From Macrosoma leucophasiata (Eukaryota; Arthropoda; Insecta; Lepidoptera; Hedylidae), in assembly GCA_036365455.1 (NCBI GenBank), contig JAWQUS010000010.1, forward strand, positions 15,198,501 through 15,262,500: 64,000 nt of DNA. The letters are read 5' to 3'. The position numbers and the translations under genes were made by a program. Below the pieces are notes generated by a model. It made no database searches, had not been told where the DNA came from, and worked only from the letters and a program-made list of their open reading frames with translations. Below, one piece after another: positions 1 through 12,250 of this stretch; the first letter of the stretch is position 1; every line of letters begins with the position of its first letter.

Positions 1-364
1 GCCAAGCTACATATAGATATTATAAGTTTTATTATTACCTTGGTATATTCTCGCGAATGATAATAATTATTCTTTTAATAGGTAAAGTCTGGATCGGGTC
101 TAACTATAAAATTATGAGAGACCTCAGCTGAGTTAAAAAGGAGATGAAAAATAGCACAATTTAAAACAAAGACAGATATGTGCCATAACTGCCATAAGTA
201 TACCTACCAACCTGCCCTCCCGTATTGCCAAATTGCCTCCCTTCGTGTTGTTGATTGGCGACGTCTTGAGAGGTTCCTTAACTAACTCATAATGATAATA
301 ATCCAATATCTACTTACCATATGGCCCTTTCGCTTTGCAAACTTGATGGCACTAGTAAAATTAC

Positions 365-510
365 GGTCAAATACTTAAACGTCTCTTAAATCTAAGTGGG
401 ACTTAAAAGTCTTCTGTCTTTATAAAACACGTTCAAACGATAGAGATAGCGCACATTTGAGAGTTGCTTAAAATTGAGTACTCACGTCACACTACGTTTG
501 AGTATTCGGC
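365..510. mobile_element. MITE of about 146 bp, copy 1
   Basis: Closely related over its whole length to 27378-27511, with inverted ends of the type GGCCAAATACTCAAACGT. The shared interior includes CTAAGTGGGACTTAAAAGTC and CACGTTCAAACGATAGAGAT. Confidence 0.7.
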
Positions 511-964
511 TTTTAGTGTATCTAATTTGAAGAACGTTTGTCCTGTTTATTCAATGAGAACCGTTGGATAAAATTAAATGTTAAAATGGTTATTCTTATC
601 CATATCCAAACGAGTGTGTCGAATAAGGATACATTTGAGGAAGTAGGTACGCGCGTACGCAGCTAACATTTTTTTAAAACTACACAAACATGCTATAGAT
701 AAAACGCACACACTTTATTTACATTGGCACCAATATAAACCAAAGCGCAAATATGCGATTTCATTTCCGAATAGTTTCTACACCTACGCTTATTAGGGTC
801 ATGCCCAAGTATTTTAACTATTCTTTACAACCGTTGAACTATATATAACAATGTTGTGTTGTTTGTTTTACCTGCTTAACATAGCCTATCGGATGCGTGA
901 ATTGGCTACACCGTAGAGTGACGTGAGTACGTCACTATTCACATGATATATAATAATATGCATA

Positions 965-1170
965 TCTATACTAATATTTATAAAGCTGAAGAATTTGTTT
1001 TCTTGAACGCACTAATCTCGCGAACTATAGGTCCGATTTGAAAAAAAACTCTTTCAGCGTTAGATAGCCCATTTATCGAGGAAGGCTTTAAGCTATTTAA
1101 CATCACGCTAAGATGAATAGGAGAGGGTAGGTAACATTGTACCCGCGCGAAGCCGGGGCGGGGCGCTAGT
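965..1170 (+). mobile_element. Helitron-like element
   Basis: Starts TCTATACTAATATT and ends in a GC-rich segment closing GGGCGCTAGT. The interior reads CGAACTATAGGTCCGATTTG and GATAGCCCATTTATCGAGGA. An inverted relative lies at 45475-45650. The TC start and CTAG-T end fit Helitrons; no replicase is present, so it is non-autonomous. Confidence 0.55.
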
Positions 1171-2700
1171 AATACATAAAGGTACATATCATAGGAATAT
1201 AACAGCGCTTTCACATAGTTTCGATCCCTTGCAGGATTCCCTTTATTAGCGTGCCTATGGGTTGTGGGTGTCCAATGAGGTTGATATAATAATATGGACA
1301 AGACACTGAGAACAAACAGTCGGTTCTGTTTTAAATCTGAATTGACAGATATGTGAATATGGTGTCGCGACGCATATATATACCTAGGTTAAAAAGCACA
1401 TAGGTATGACATTTTTAAATATGTGGTTCAATGTTTTACCTACAGCCTCGTTGAATTATTTATACTTTATACCTATCATAATATGTTTATCATTGTAATT
1501 TGTTTTGATCAGCATACCTAATAAAATTAAAATATCTTATTTTCATTCATTCTTTCTTTTGTTTTGTTCGCATGTGGAAATATTATTACTTACTAGCTGA
1601 ACCCGCGACTTTAATCATAGTTGGTAATTAGGTATGTTACTTTAAACATGTTGATATCTTGCTGAAATTATGTTTTCTATATTTTTGCTTCTTGAACAAT
1701 ATGCTCACACGGGTACAGATTCCAATATCTCAAAATAGGAATGCATAATTTCCGTTAGTTTCAGTTTTTAAGCAATCATCGGTTTGGAAGGTAAAGGGGG
1801 GATAGTCAATTTATGTCAATTTTCGCATTTAATGACCATAAAATTAGATCCTACTTCTGCATTGGCGTGCACCCAGACATTGAGAATAAGTGGACGAGTA
1901 AAAGGATGCGTCTGCGCCGCCGTGCCGTTATGACAATCTAATTACTAGAATGAAGTTTCGATATTTTTGCTATATCAGTGTTGTTTCCAGACACAAGTTC
2001 TAAAACTCGTTTCTGTAATCAAATCTCAATTACATATGTAACATTACTTACGTTTCCAGCCATCTGCATGTCATCTGTCAGCAGATGGAACTCGGATGTT
2101 TATACCATTAAAGCTGTTCGGAATCCTCTCAATGCAGGCGGGATCATAAAATTCTCTATAAACAGTTGTCATACCCATACAATGATGCAACGGTGTGACA
2201 ACGTAATTTCACATTCCACTTCTTAATTGTGTCATGCACGCATTGTATTAAATTATTTTTTATTAGTTTTTTTTTTACATTTTTAAACAAGGGTTATACT
2301 AATCGTTCTGACTGGTATCAATCTGATAGGTAATTGTTTGATGTCAGACAGAAAATTTATGTTTTATACTTTGAGTTACCTTCCCGTTGTGTCAGCCAAA
2401 TAAAAATGTCTAAGTTCTTTACCTGGATTACAGAAAAATCTATGAAATGTCTATGGTATATCAAGTAGCGTAGGAAATATCTATCATAATTGTACGGAAC
2501 TCTCTGCACGCGGGTAGGTACCTATGTTTCGCACTTGTCCGCTTTTTTATTTTTAGGAGGTCGATCACTATGTATTCGTGATAGATGGCAATGATGGTAG
2601 ACTCTTCTAATTAGATCTAGTCATTTTAGTACCTAATGTGATCGACGATATATGTAACCTTTGTAATGTCCAATGTCCATAGGTACATGTGTACCTATAT

Positions 2701-2815
2701 ACAGGTTGTCCCAGAAATACATAACAAATATTATTTTTCTCATTTTTCTAATAACTGTCATGACTTGGCCTATCACCCGTTTTCGGTATATCGTTGATTT
2801 CTGGGACACCCTGTA
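2701..2815. mobile_element. Short MITE with ACAGGKTGTCCCAGAAA inverted ends
   Basis: A 115-bp unit bounded by ACAGGTTGTCCCAGAAAT and its inverted partner ATTTCTGGGACACCCTGT. It has no ORF. The termini resemble DNA-transposon ends common in insects. Confidence 0.65.
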
Positions 2816-2958
2816 TAATTTATTTTGAGATATGATTAAGTAATACGAATAAATATTACCTACCTTATGATTTCCGGTATTTCAAGATGATTTAGACTGC
2901 AGTATGCATCAGGAATGACGTGAACGCCATACTTGCTTGTCATTTTTATCGGATATTT

Positions 2959-3197
2959 ACTGGTGGCAGAGTTTTACTGTAGGGACTCGAGGGCGTAAAC
3001 ACCACCGCATTACCTAATCTGTCTGCCCCCAAATGGCAGTCTTCAACATTATCGTGCTCCGGTTAGATGGTAATGTGGGGTGGCAACACATCTCCACTTG
3101 ACCTCTGGTTTTTGTGTAGAACTCGATAGGTTGCAGTCATCACTTAACATCCACGTGAACTGCATGCTTATTTGCCAACTCGGTTCTATAAAAAAAG
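2959..3197 (+). mobile_element. SINE-B (ACTGGTGG...GCATGCTTRTTTGCCA), near full length
   Basis: Begins ACTGGTGGCAGAG, contains CACCACCGCATTACCTAATC and CATCACTTAACATC, and ends with GCATGCTTATTTGCC then an A-run. This is the most abundant repeat family in the window and I call it SINE-B for reference. I see no clear pol III boxes. Confidence 0.65.
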
Positions 3198-3504
3198 ATA
3201 AGCACATACCAAAAAAGTTGTGCATTTTTTTTCCCATACACAATTGGCGCTGACTCTTCGCCTTCGAATTATTAAGTGGACTGTATGAATTAAATAAAAA
3301 ATGTATAATGTGATTTCATAGAATTATGAAGGAATATCTATCTAGGTAAGACAGTCGCCTAACGCTGAAAAGGGCTCGTAAAAGCGAATTACACCAACCT
3401 TGGCAGATACGCCTTCCCTTGCGATGGCTCAGGTAACTCGTCGCTAGTTTTGAGGCTTGGTTTCTTTTTTATTTTCCTGAATGTTCCAAAATGTTTGGAA
3501 GAGT

Positions 3505-3674
3505 TAATTTCCGGCACAGAGGCATAACACCTTAGGCCTCAGGAGTGGTAACGCATCTGCATTTTTACCTCTGGTCATTGTGTGGGTGTCTATAGGTTGC
3601 AGTCATCACTTAACATCAATGTGAACTGTATGCTTGTTTGCCACTTTTAAAACATATAAAAAAAAAAAAAAAGA
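3505..3674 (+). mobile_element. SINE-B, 5'-truncated, with poly(A)
   Basis: Only the 3' half is present (CGGCACAGAGGCATAACACC to GCTTGTTTGCCAC), ending in a run of about 14 A. The A-tail and 5' loss fit retroposition. Confidence 0.65.
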
Positions 3675-3786
3675 GTCCGATAGAAACACCGGTGTTTCTG
3701 TCGAGTGAGTTTCTTTAGCGAGAGGCACACTAATGTGTGTGTGTGTGATTAGCAGATCTCGACTGTATATATGCACTGATGAACAA

Positions 3787-3887
3787 TAGGGTTGAACACT
3801 TTCATTTGATGGTAAATAGATTAGGTAATGTAGTGGTGCCTATACCCACGAGTCTCTACTCTACACTAGAACTCTACTACCAGTAAA
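3787..3887 (-). mobile_element. SINE-B head fragment, inverted
   Basis: Carries the reverse complement of the family head (TTAGGTAATGTAGTGGTGCC, ACTCTACTACCAGT) without the 3' half. Confidence 0.5.
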
Positions 3888-4999
3888 AGATATTAGATAC
3901 CACTTAACCGGAAGATGCTTGCTTGCATTGCCTTATGCCTATACTCTGGAGAATCTTGTTACTTACATATTAAGTAACATAATTTTGAAGATAACTTATA
4001 ATTATGTTTAAGTATTCATTTTTAATACCTATGAGATTTTTGGTAGTTTTTAAAAAGAATCGCTTTTTATTGCTATAAAAGGCACGCATTATATAAATAC
4101 GAAGGTTAGTTTTTGGATATTTGTTTTTTGTTACTCAAACATGCAAAAACTACTGCATGCAATTAAATAAAACTTCGCGAACAGACATAAGCGAGATTTT
4201 GACTAAACATAAATAGAGGAAGACCACAGAATATGTACATAAGAACATGAATATGATGCATTAGAGCCCTGATAGCTCGGTGGCTCCTTACCTGGGGCCT
4301 TAGACAGATGATGGAAGCCCGAGGCTGAGGCCCGACCGACAATTACCACCTGGACTATATAGCCAGTCCAACGCTATCTATGACACTAAAATAATATCTA
4401 ATTTTGCACAAGTAATACATGTGTGTGACCGGTATAAAAATATGCAATAAAATTACGTCACCCATATTCTTCCACGTAGGGACTCCTTAACAGCGATACC
4501 ACTAAGCGTGTCAGGGTTACCGCGTACGGGCGCGTATCTACACGGTCCTATTTCTTTATGCAGTTGCGAAGGTCATCCCCAACGGGTGTGGACTTAGCTC
4601 GTAGAAAACTGATAACGATACTTAATAACTATGATGCTATGAAATGTTTTTTTACGCTATAACATTTCCAACCTCAGTGTAGTCTTGATACCTAGTCCTG
4701 ATACCACCTTTCTTAAGGATTTGGGGATTTAATCAGGAATTTCGTATAAGTAGGTGCCCAAGTCATTCAGAACTGACACGGCTACGTCAAGGTAGCTGTC
4801 TTCTTTGAAGTAGTTACTGACTTTTATCGCGTGGTAGAGTAGAGACGATATGATGTCGGAGACGCCATTATTTAGTTAATCTAGATATCTATCTCGTTAT
4901 AATTTATTTAGAGATAAATAGGTACGGTGTGTCAGATAGAATTAAACTATAATTAGGTACCTACGATTTTGTAATCTTTAAATATAAAAATGGTTTTGA

Positions 5000-5155
5000 A
5001 TGATTTTTGGAACTCCAGAGAAGGTTTAAAAGGTAAGAAAATATGAAGAAACTGAAGGGAAATAGTAAAAACCACAATTTCGTTTTCCCATACAAATAAA
5101 CCTTTGACACATTATTTCATTGTGAGGCAATACGAAGTTTGCCGGGTCAGCTAGT
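5000..5155 (+). mobile_element. Helitron-like 3' end fragment
   Basis: Shares AAAGGTAAGAAAATATGAAG and ATACGAAGTTTGCCGG with 25570-25719, and ends GGGTCAGCTAGT as Helitron-like lepidopteran repeats do. Confidence 0.5.
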
Positions 5156-5374
5156 ATTTTATACAAATGATCATGAACCGTAAGACTAATCAGGAGTGGT
5201 AACATATCTTCATTGAGACGTAGGTATATAATATGCATGTATGATTTTATTTACGGTCTGTCAGCTACTACAGTATTCATTTGCTATTAAAGTGAAATTC
5301 AAATAATTTCATTTGGAAATATGAATTAGGTAGGTACCTACTACAACATTCAACATAATATTTTTATATATTTA

Positions 5375-5520
5375 CCCCCTTATTCATAAACGTACATTAG
5401 ATACGTTTTAGCTATAGAATGCTTTGTCTCTGTCAGTTACATTGTCAAATATGCAGGATAAAAAAAGACAAAGGAGAGATTGGCAACACTTTAGCTAAAA
5501 TACGTTTATGAATAAGGGGG
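5375..5520. mobile_element. MITE, CCCCCTTATTCATAAACGT family, TTA target duplication
   Basis: Near-perfect inverted ends (CCCCCTTATTCATAAACGTA and TACGTTTATGAATAAGGGGG) flank 146 bp, with TTA on both sides as in PIF/Harbinger-type elements. The interior carries GCTTTGTCTCTGTCAGTTAC and AAGACAAAGGAGAGATTGGC, shared by other copies. No coding capacity. Confidence 0.75.
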
Positions 5521-5814
5521 TTATTCTCTAATCATCCACTATTTTTAGGATGTAGATGATACCAATGTGAACTTGCCCGGTATATTATAGTCGACAATAT
5601 TGACCACTGTGAAGCGAAGCGAAGGTCACGGACGGAATGTGCATTATGCAACTGCAGCCGCGTGCCTTTGCTCTGCTTCGCCGGTCACAAAACGGAACAT
5701 CGTTCCAAGTCCCCTGATTCTGGGTATTATACCTACCTATTCTGTCCAATACACAATTAAAACAGAAGTAAATTCGAAATAAGACAACTTTCTTGTTTGT
5801 AAGGTAAACTTTTA

Positions 5815-5974
5815 TCCCCTTATTCATAGATCTAATGTACGTTACATTAGATCTATACGTTTTAGTAATAATATGCTTTGTCTTTATCAGTCGCATTGTC
5901 AATTGCGTAGGATAGAACAAGACAAAAGAGAGATTAGCAACACTTTAGCTAAAATGCTTTTATGAATAAGGAGG
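5815..5974. mobile_element. MITE, CCCCTTATTCATA family, second copy
   Basis: About 160 bp with TCCCCTTATTCATA at one end, TATGAATAAGGAGG at the other and TTA on each side. An extra inner palindrome (GATCTAATGTACG / CGTTACATTAGATC) lies near the left end. Confidence 0.7.
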
Positions 5975-5984
5975 TTAATATCTT

Positions 5985-6214
5985 CTTCTCTATATAAAAT
6001 TCTCGTGTCACAATGTTAGTTAACATACTCTCCCGTAACGGCGATCGATTCTCATGAAATTTTGTGGGCCTATTGGGTAGGTCTGGGAATCGGTCAACAT
6101 CTGTTTTTCATACTCCCAATTGATAACGGTTATTATCGCAAAATATTTTTTCGATTTTTTAGACATTTTTTTTGGTAGCTCTAAGGCGATACGAAGTTCG
6201 TCGGGGCAGTTAGT
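5985..6214 (+). mobile_element. Helitron-like repeat
   Basis: Starts near TATATAAAATTCTCGTGTCA and ends with GCGATACGAAGTTCGTCGGG then CAGTTAGT. The 3' part is related to the ends at 5155 and 25719. Non-coding. Confidence 0.5.
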
Positions 6215-6236
6215 AATATCTAAAATAAACTAAATA

Positions 6237-6345
6237 TTAGTGATGCACCGAATAGTGGTTTCACCGAATAACCGAATACCGAATAATATTCGGTTTAACC
6301 TATACCGAACCAAATATTCGGCCGAATTATTCGGTTTACCTTTTT
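6237..6345. mobile_element. hAT-like terminal repeat region (CACCGAATATTCGG type)
   Basis: Iterated CCGAATA / TATTCGG motifs follow AGTGATGCACCGAATAG, giving several internal inverted repeats. This pattern is typical of subterminal regions of hAT-type transposons. The second end was not found. Confidence 0.4.
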
Positions 6346-6439
6346 ATTGTTTAGCTGCGTAAACGCGGTTCTAACATGTCGCTGCTTGCATTAGAGGGCC
6401 ACACTAAAAGTTCCTAGAAAATACAAAAACTGAGCAAAC

Positions 6440-6720
6440 CAGCAAGTTATAAGTTTTATTATATCTTTTCAAAATAGTGTCCATTCACATCAATACATTG
6501 TTGCATTCAGTGAAACCACCGAGAAAAGCACTTTGCCCACTCGTCCTGAGGGGTCTATTCGACGGCATTTCGATGCGCATACGATGCCATCGTTTTTGGA
6601 AGGAGAGGTCATCATTACGCGACAATTGTTTTAGAGGATCAAAAATCAGTTACAGCAGAGTGGTACACTACCAATTGTTTGCCCCTTGTCTTGGAAAAAG
6701 TTTTATGGCCGCCGAGATCG
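6440..6720 (-). pseudogene. Mariner-like transposase C-terminus, broken
   Basis: The minus strand reads DEWAKCFSRWFH, a stop, then MQQCIDVNGHYFEKI and TAA at about 6465. This matches the conserved C-terminus of mariner/Tc1 transposases (W-x-CI-x-x-x-G-x-YFE). A further stop and a frameshift lie upstream, and the catalytic D,D,D region was not seen. It is a dead remnant. Confidence 0.5.
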
Positions 6721-7039
6721 AAATGCCGAAATAAATAAAAAAAATATTTTTTTATTTATTTACAAAAAGCTAATGCCACCATGCTTAAAGAATATTTCTA
6801 ATAATTTATCAGTTAAATGTCTGGATGTCGTTGCCATTTTTATTACTTCTTCGTCTCGTTCTTAGACATTACTAGGTAGGTATTTAATCCTTCAAGGATC
6901 GTACGGCCACCGGCGGCGAGACACAATTGAATTTCAATTGTCATATTTTTCTCGTGTCTGGAGAGATCAAAACATATATTTATCACGAAACTAAGTATTT
7001 CTCGGCGACTCTCACAGTCTTTCTCTTTGTTCATCTGAG

Positions 7040-7560
7040 AATTTGACGCTTGCAATACCTTCCCACCATTCTGTTTTTTTGTCGAAATCTTTGGTAATAT
7101 CTGCGATTAAGCTCTGGAACACGCTGCCCCTTGACATCCGTAAGTCTCGCTCTAAGTTTTCATTGAAACGAAAGCTCTATAGTCACTTCCTGGAATCGAT
7201 GCCTTAGTTTTAACTTTCTGTCGTCCTATGCATATATATTTATAATATATATTTATAATATATTATTGTATATATTATCTATATACTGTATAAGTTATGT
7301 ATATATTATTTATGATACGTAAATATTATAATTATATCTAATATATTCTTATCTTTTTATTGATTGTTAAATACAATTTATAATGTTTTTGTTTCTAAAC
7401 AATACCTATTTCTTACTGTCCATATAGTTTTTATTATTGCACCCCTACTATCAGTATCCGACTACCTCAAGGTTGACTGGTAGAGAATGCCCTATGGCAT
7501 TATGTCCGCCTTATGTACTAGGTGCATTAAAGTTTAAATAAATAAAAAAATAAATAAATA
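7040..7560 (+). mobile_element. 3' end of a non-LTR retrotransposon (CR1/jockey-like)
   Basis: The plus strand encodes ISAIKLWNTLPLDIRKSRSK and then KFSLKRKLYSHFLESMP before TAG (about 7206), the typical C-terminus of LINE ORF2 proteins (LWN-LP-x-IR). A 3' UTR with CTACCTCAAGGTTGACTGGT and ATTATGTCCGCCTTATGTAC follows and ends in a (TAAA/AAATAAAT)n tail. Everything upstream is missing. 11042-11112 and 31029-31150 hold inverted pieces of the same 3' end. Confidence 0.65.
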
Positions 7561-8095
7561 AGTATTTACCTACATAATCTAAAATAACAATAAATGATAA
7601 CGTCAGTTAACGTCCTAATGATACGGACTGTCACCAGGCATCATTATAGGTTTAGTATTACCTATTACATTAATTTAAGGTCGGTCTACAAACGAGTTAA
7701 AATTTAATAAAATAGTAACTAGGTACCTAAATATGGAAGCTGCTACTTCGAGCACTATACCTATTATGTTAACGTCATATCTACGTAAGCTGAAAGATAA
7801 ATTAGGAAAAGTACATAGTTCATCTTAACTTTTTACTAAACAATCGAAATACCTAATATATAGGTACGCAACTAATTTCAGGTAGCTAGTTTCAACGAGT
7901 TTTTGTATCAAGACCTACCTACTATGAACTCTTATGGCAATTCAATGCAAAATGTTGTCTCATTTGTGTTATATGGCAGCGCGTGTAAAGAAACAAGACA
8001 AAGCTATAGCGATTTAGAAGGTAGGTACCTACCTAAAGGTTGACAAATAAAATATGATACGGCCGAAGTTATTATGGATTTTTAAAGTATTAAAT

Positions 8096-8228
8096 GTACA
8101 GATGGGGTCCTGTCCTCATGTCTATTTAGGTAGGTATATTATTCTCAATTTTTTTCTTTCGGTTAGACCGAAAATTTGAGAATAAAATACCTACCTAAAT
8201 AGACATGAGGACAGGACCCCATCTGTAC
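8096..8228. repeat. 133-bp near-perfect inverted repeat (hairpin)
   Basis: Arms of about 60 bp, starting GTACAGATGGGGTCCTGTCC on the left and mirrored on the right, close on a small centre (TTTCGGT TAG ACCGAAA). The flanks contain related GCGCGTGTAAAGAAA segments at about 7980 and 8283. Confidence 0.85.
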
Positions 8229-8744
8229 CACTCGTACCTACTAATGCGATTCAATGTAGGTGCTGCCAAATTTTTTATTTCAAGCGCGTGTAAAGAAAAC
8301 AAGAATAAGCGATTCAGTTTAAATTGACAACAAAACATCATGGAACGGCCGCTGGTTTTGAACATATGTGCCTCCCCTGTTCAGTTTCAAGCAGTATGTG
8401 TAGAATTTCGCGGAGGTGTCACCTCGATTCACTTTGAAATGAGTGCCTTTCGAATTGCTGCATAACTATTGTAGAAATGTATTTTAGATTTTTTACAATC
8501 GTGTTACCAAATTTTTATAATCGTAGTAATACGTATGTCATATTTAAACAATCACAATATTAATTACAAAATACCTATTTTATGAAAATATTATCTTTTA
8601 CCAAAATAACGCTCTCTGTTGAAGTTGATGCGCAACTATTTTCTTTACTTCTCGTGCTTCATGCCGGGACTAGATGGCGCTCCTCAGCCAAGGCTGTATT
8701 CAAAATTTTCCCACAGATGTCACTACTAATATTACGATTTACAG

Positions 8745-8773
8745 AATAGAGTTCCCATTGTGGGAACTCTATT
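8745..8773. repeat. Short inverted repeat
   Basis: AATAGAGTTCCC and GGGAACTCTATT are separated by 5 nt. No function is implied. Confidence 0.6.
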
Positions 8774-9662
8774 ACAACACTATGCAATAATACAATAATA
8801 TTACATCATGATATATAGCTTTTATGTTGGAAAATAATGAAAATCTGATAAATATCTGCAATGAAAAAAAAAATTGTTACACATTGTAGGTACTTATTTT
8901 TTAAGGAGATAGGATTGCGTCTCTATTAAAGACTACATTTGTTTATCATTTATTAATAAGATCTCTTTAATAAAACTGACCTTTTTATGATGAAATTATT
9001 TTTGAAAATACACTTTTAAAGACTTTTTATCTTAGTTCTACCTCTTTCTATCTTACTCAAGTGACAATGCGTCAATGCGACTGACAAAGACAAAACATAT
9101 TACTTATACGATATTAGGTAGGTACCTACCTATTACTAAAACGTATCTAATGTATGTTTATAAAACAGAGAGTTATAGGTATTATATAGTCCATAGCTAT
9201 ATAGTATTTAGTTACTAGATACTAGTAACTTTATACTACTACCTACTCTAAACATAGGTAAATTATTATCAAAGTTTATCTGTTTGTAACTGCATTCTTC
9301 AGACAACAGACAGACAGACTTGGTCCTTACACCTATATATATTTGATACCTACTATTAAAAAGTTTTTACATACACATTAATTTAAAAAAGAAACACATG
9401 CATAGTTCTTATTGATAGAAGTTACTTAAGTATAGTATAGTCAATACATCTACATAAATAAGAGGTTTCAAAGATGTTTCAGCCCTCGGTAGTTTTTATT
9501 TTATTATCAGACTATTGTACAAAAGTTAAATAGGTATATAAAAAGTATAATATTAAGTGCCGTATGTTACTGTGTACATACCTACTGTGTTGAACTCTAC
9601 CTATATTAATCTACATCCTTTCAGCTCACCCAATATAATTAATTTTAAGAAAGTAATATCAC

Positions 9663-9976
9663 GTAATATCGGTAGCCTAGTGGTAGCAGGCCACTACTAC
9701 TACGCTGAGGTCCTGGGTTCGATTCCCGGGTAGGGGGTTATCAGAGATAATGGTGAAAAAGCCTTTGTCTCTGGTTCTATTGGGATTTTTCCATTTTCTG
9801 GAAATTTCCCAGTACCTCAAAGTTTGGTAATGTGCCCGGAGATGTCAACAGGCTCGCCACCTGTTACATGGGCCAAAACGTAACCGGCGAATCGTGGGTG
9901 TTTGCATGTATGCTTGAATGCATGCATTTACCTCTGCCTACCCCTTCGGGGATTACAGGCGTGAAGTTACGTTTAC
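9663..9976 (+). mobile_element. tRNA-derived SINE-A, full length with 10-bp TSD
   Basis: The head has pol III-like boxes: A-type GTAGCCTAGTGGTAGC and B-type GGGTTCGATTCCC. The body runs from CAGAGATAATGGTGAAAAAG to CTTCGGGGATTACAGGCGTG. The target duplication GTAATATCAC is exact at 9653-9662 and 9977-9986. Related copies are at 35123, 57098, 57774 and 58895. Confidence 0.85.
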
Positions 9977-11041
9977 GTAATATCACGATGGTGTACCAAA
10001 ACTCTATTTTTATTTTTTGCCTAAAGTAATTCTCACTATTTATCTGGTGTATCAAAGGTGCTAATGTAAAGGTATTCACAATTTGATATTTTATTTCCTG
10101 AAAGTAATTTAACCCCTTTTTACAATAAAAACTAAACGTAGTATTTCACGATCATGTACGTATTAACAGCCCTCTACTCGTTTACTGGACGTTATCGGAG
10201 ATGTATTACAATAGATAATCTTGTTTCCTAAGCGCTCCGTTGTCGAGCCAATATTGAATCAATTTATCTGATGTTCCACTATGATGTGATTTACTCTGGT
10301 TCCACGGTCCGCTCCTTGTAAACAATGGGTCAGCCATTGCCCTAACTAGTGAATGAAAATCTAATAGAACCTCTATTTACATGTTGACCTCAATTCAGAG
10401 TTTAATAAATTTAAATGGAGAATAGTGAATTGATTGGAAGCCAAGATCTAAATTACAGATTAGTTTATTATACTGGTGGTGTACCTTATAAGTTTCTCCA
10501 CTAATGGTGGACAACTGTGTTGTGGGTTTCTTTGAGGAAGGGTTTTGTTTTGTCCAACAGTGGACGTCTTTCGCTTGAAATGATTATTAGAGTCGCAGTG
10601 TAGAGGCTCGCCTTCTAGACTAATAGGTATCCTCATTCGTTCAAATTAGAATATCTTCATGCATCTACATTATTAAACTTATCTCACAGCAGTCCATAAT
10701 TAAAGGTAATAAAAAAGGTCCAATTACAAAAAAAAAATCTAAACGTTGATGCATATCTGAAATGCGTGTTAGTATAATTGTTTGCTTACTTATTAAGAAA
10801 TAGTTAACATTTGCTAGGCAACTATATCTTTTCATCGTAGTAAGGAATGCGGAATGCTTGGGGCTTCCCGCACTTTCGCTGCAAACATCCGCCTTCCGCT
10901 GCGCCGGCGCAGCTCGCCGTGTTATGTAAACTGCCCTCTACATCATTTCATACGATGCACATGTCAAAGTATAACGTTTCAATTTTGGTCAATAACCTAT
11001 ATTACAGATATCAGTTCATATAATTATGATCTACTTTTTAC

Positions 11042-11112
11042 TTTTATTTATTTATTTATTATATTCTGTATGCACAGAAATTATACATAAGGCGGACATA
11101 ACTCCACTAGGC
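11042..11112 (-). mobile_element. LINE 3' end fragment, inverted
   Basis: TTTATTTATTTATTTATT followed by ATAAGGCGGACATAACTC is the reverse complement of the 3' end at 7480-7560. Confidence 0.55.
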
Positions 11113-11209
11113 GCCTTTTTTATTTATTTTACGCGTATAGAATATTATGTATAAGATTACTTGCTTAATTAAATAGATATATTAAACTATCATGCAACTC
11201 ATATGCTAC

Positions 11210-11249
11210 AGTTAGCTCTGAATGAGCTACTGCTCATTCAGAGCTAACT
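11210..11249. repeat. 40-bp hairpin with 18-bp perfect arms
   Basis: AGTTAGCTCTGAATGAGC, a 4-nt loop TACT, and the exact reverse complement GCTCATTCAGAGCTAACT. No gene context. Confidence 0.8.
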
Positions 11250-11625
11250 ATAGAGCACCACTAATCAGACGTAATTTGGACGGTACCTAAATTAGGATAT
11301 CATCGAAATGCTGTAGCACCGGACAGTGCTACTTAGTTCATTGAATATATAAAATAATAAAAAAAATATATATAAAAGACCCACTGATGAAGCTTCTTTA
11401 GCAAGCTGGAGTAATTAATTCCGCCACCTAGTACTTAGGAGATCTAATCCTTCCCTAAGTTCAATTCTTGGATAGGGTAAATTGTTATTATATTTTTTCG
11501 ATGCTACTTAAATTTCCAGTAGGAGTCCAAAGATTGAGAACGATCGAATGGATAGGCTCGCTCATTACATCATACCAAACATTATTGGAAAACGTATGCA
11601 ATGTAGTTAAGGTCACAGAAGTGTA

Positions 11626-12015
11626 ATGTTACTTCCTTCTTTGGAGATAAAGCATTTAAGAAATCTCGCATATGTTTTGTCATCCACTAGGCAATATACT
11701 GGGGTCGAGACAAATATAGAATGCGTTCGAACGAATCTTTTCAATTCCATTCGCATCTTTATCTCCCATGAACAACGAGTAACAATGAAATACAAGCGAA
11801 TTGAATGTTTGTCTCAAATTGGAATACTAATCTCGTGGAGCGACCTCGGGATCCGAGTTTCCGAGGCGAGGAACCAATATCGTTGTTATTACAACTTTAA
11901 CCCGATATCTGTTGTTCGCCTATTTCAAATGGCGAATTTGATATTCCCGTTTAAACTCCGAAAACTCTACAGTATTTGGCAGGATAGATATATTGGACAA
12001 GAATTATATATATAA
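11626..12015 (+). other. Unassigned 129-codon open frame
   Basis: Runs from MLLPSLEIKHLRNL to a stop at 12013. It lies in a less AT-rich patch containing GACCTCGGGATCCGAG. No domain, signal or relative is recognised. The opposite strand is partly open too. Chance or a transposon relic is as likely as a gene. Confidence 0.12.
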
Positions 12016-12019
12016 AGTA

Positions 12020-12250
12020 GGTATTAGCTGTGTCCGCGACTTCGTCCGCGTGAGAATTTATGATTGTTCAGTATCTACCCAGACAAAGTCGTGGGCGCAA
12101 CTAGTATAAAAGTAGCCTAAGTTACTCCGTATTACATAAGTTATCTGCCAGTGAAAGACCCATCAAAATCGGTCCAGCCGTGCCCGAGATTAGCGGGAAC
12201 AAACAGACAAATAGACAAAAATTGTAAAAAATATTGTACCGTGTATATAT
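12020..12250 (+). mobile_element. Lepidopteran interspersed repeat (RTE-like or Helitron-like)
   Basis: Contains GTGTCCGCGACTTCGTCCGC, AAAATCGGTCCAGCCGTGCC and GAGATTAGCGGGAACAAACA, a combination widely seen in lepidopteran introns. No coding capacity. Confidence 0.5.

Noticed and set aside
6477..6734. 85-codon plus-strand ORF
   Set aside because: Opposite strand of the mariner-like transposase relic.
9663..9740. Apparent tRNA gene with GGTTCGATTCCCGGG
   Set aside because: Part of SINE-A, with a target duplication and several related copies.
11626..12015. 129-codon ORF as a real gene
   Set aside because: No domain, no splice context and partly open on both strands; kept only as a low-confidence feature.
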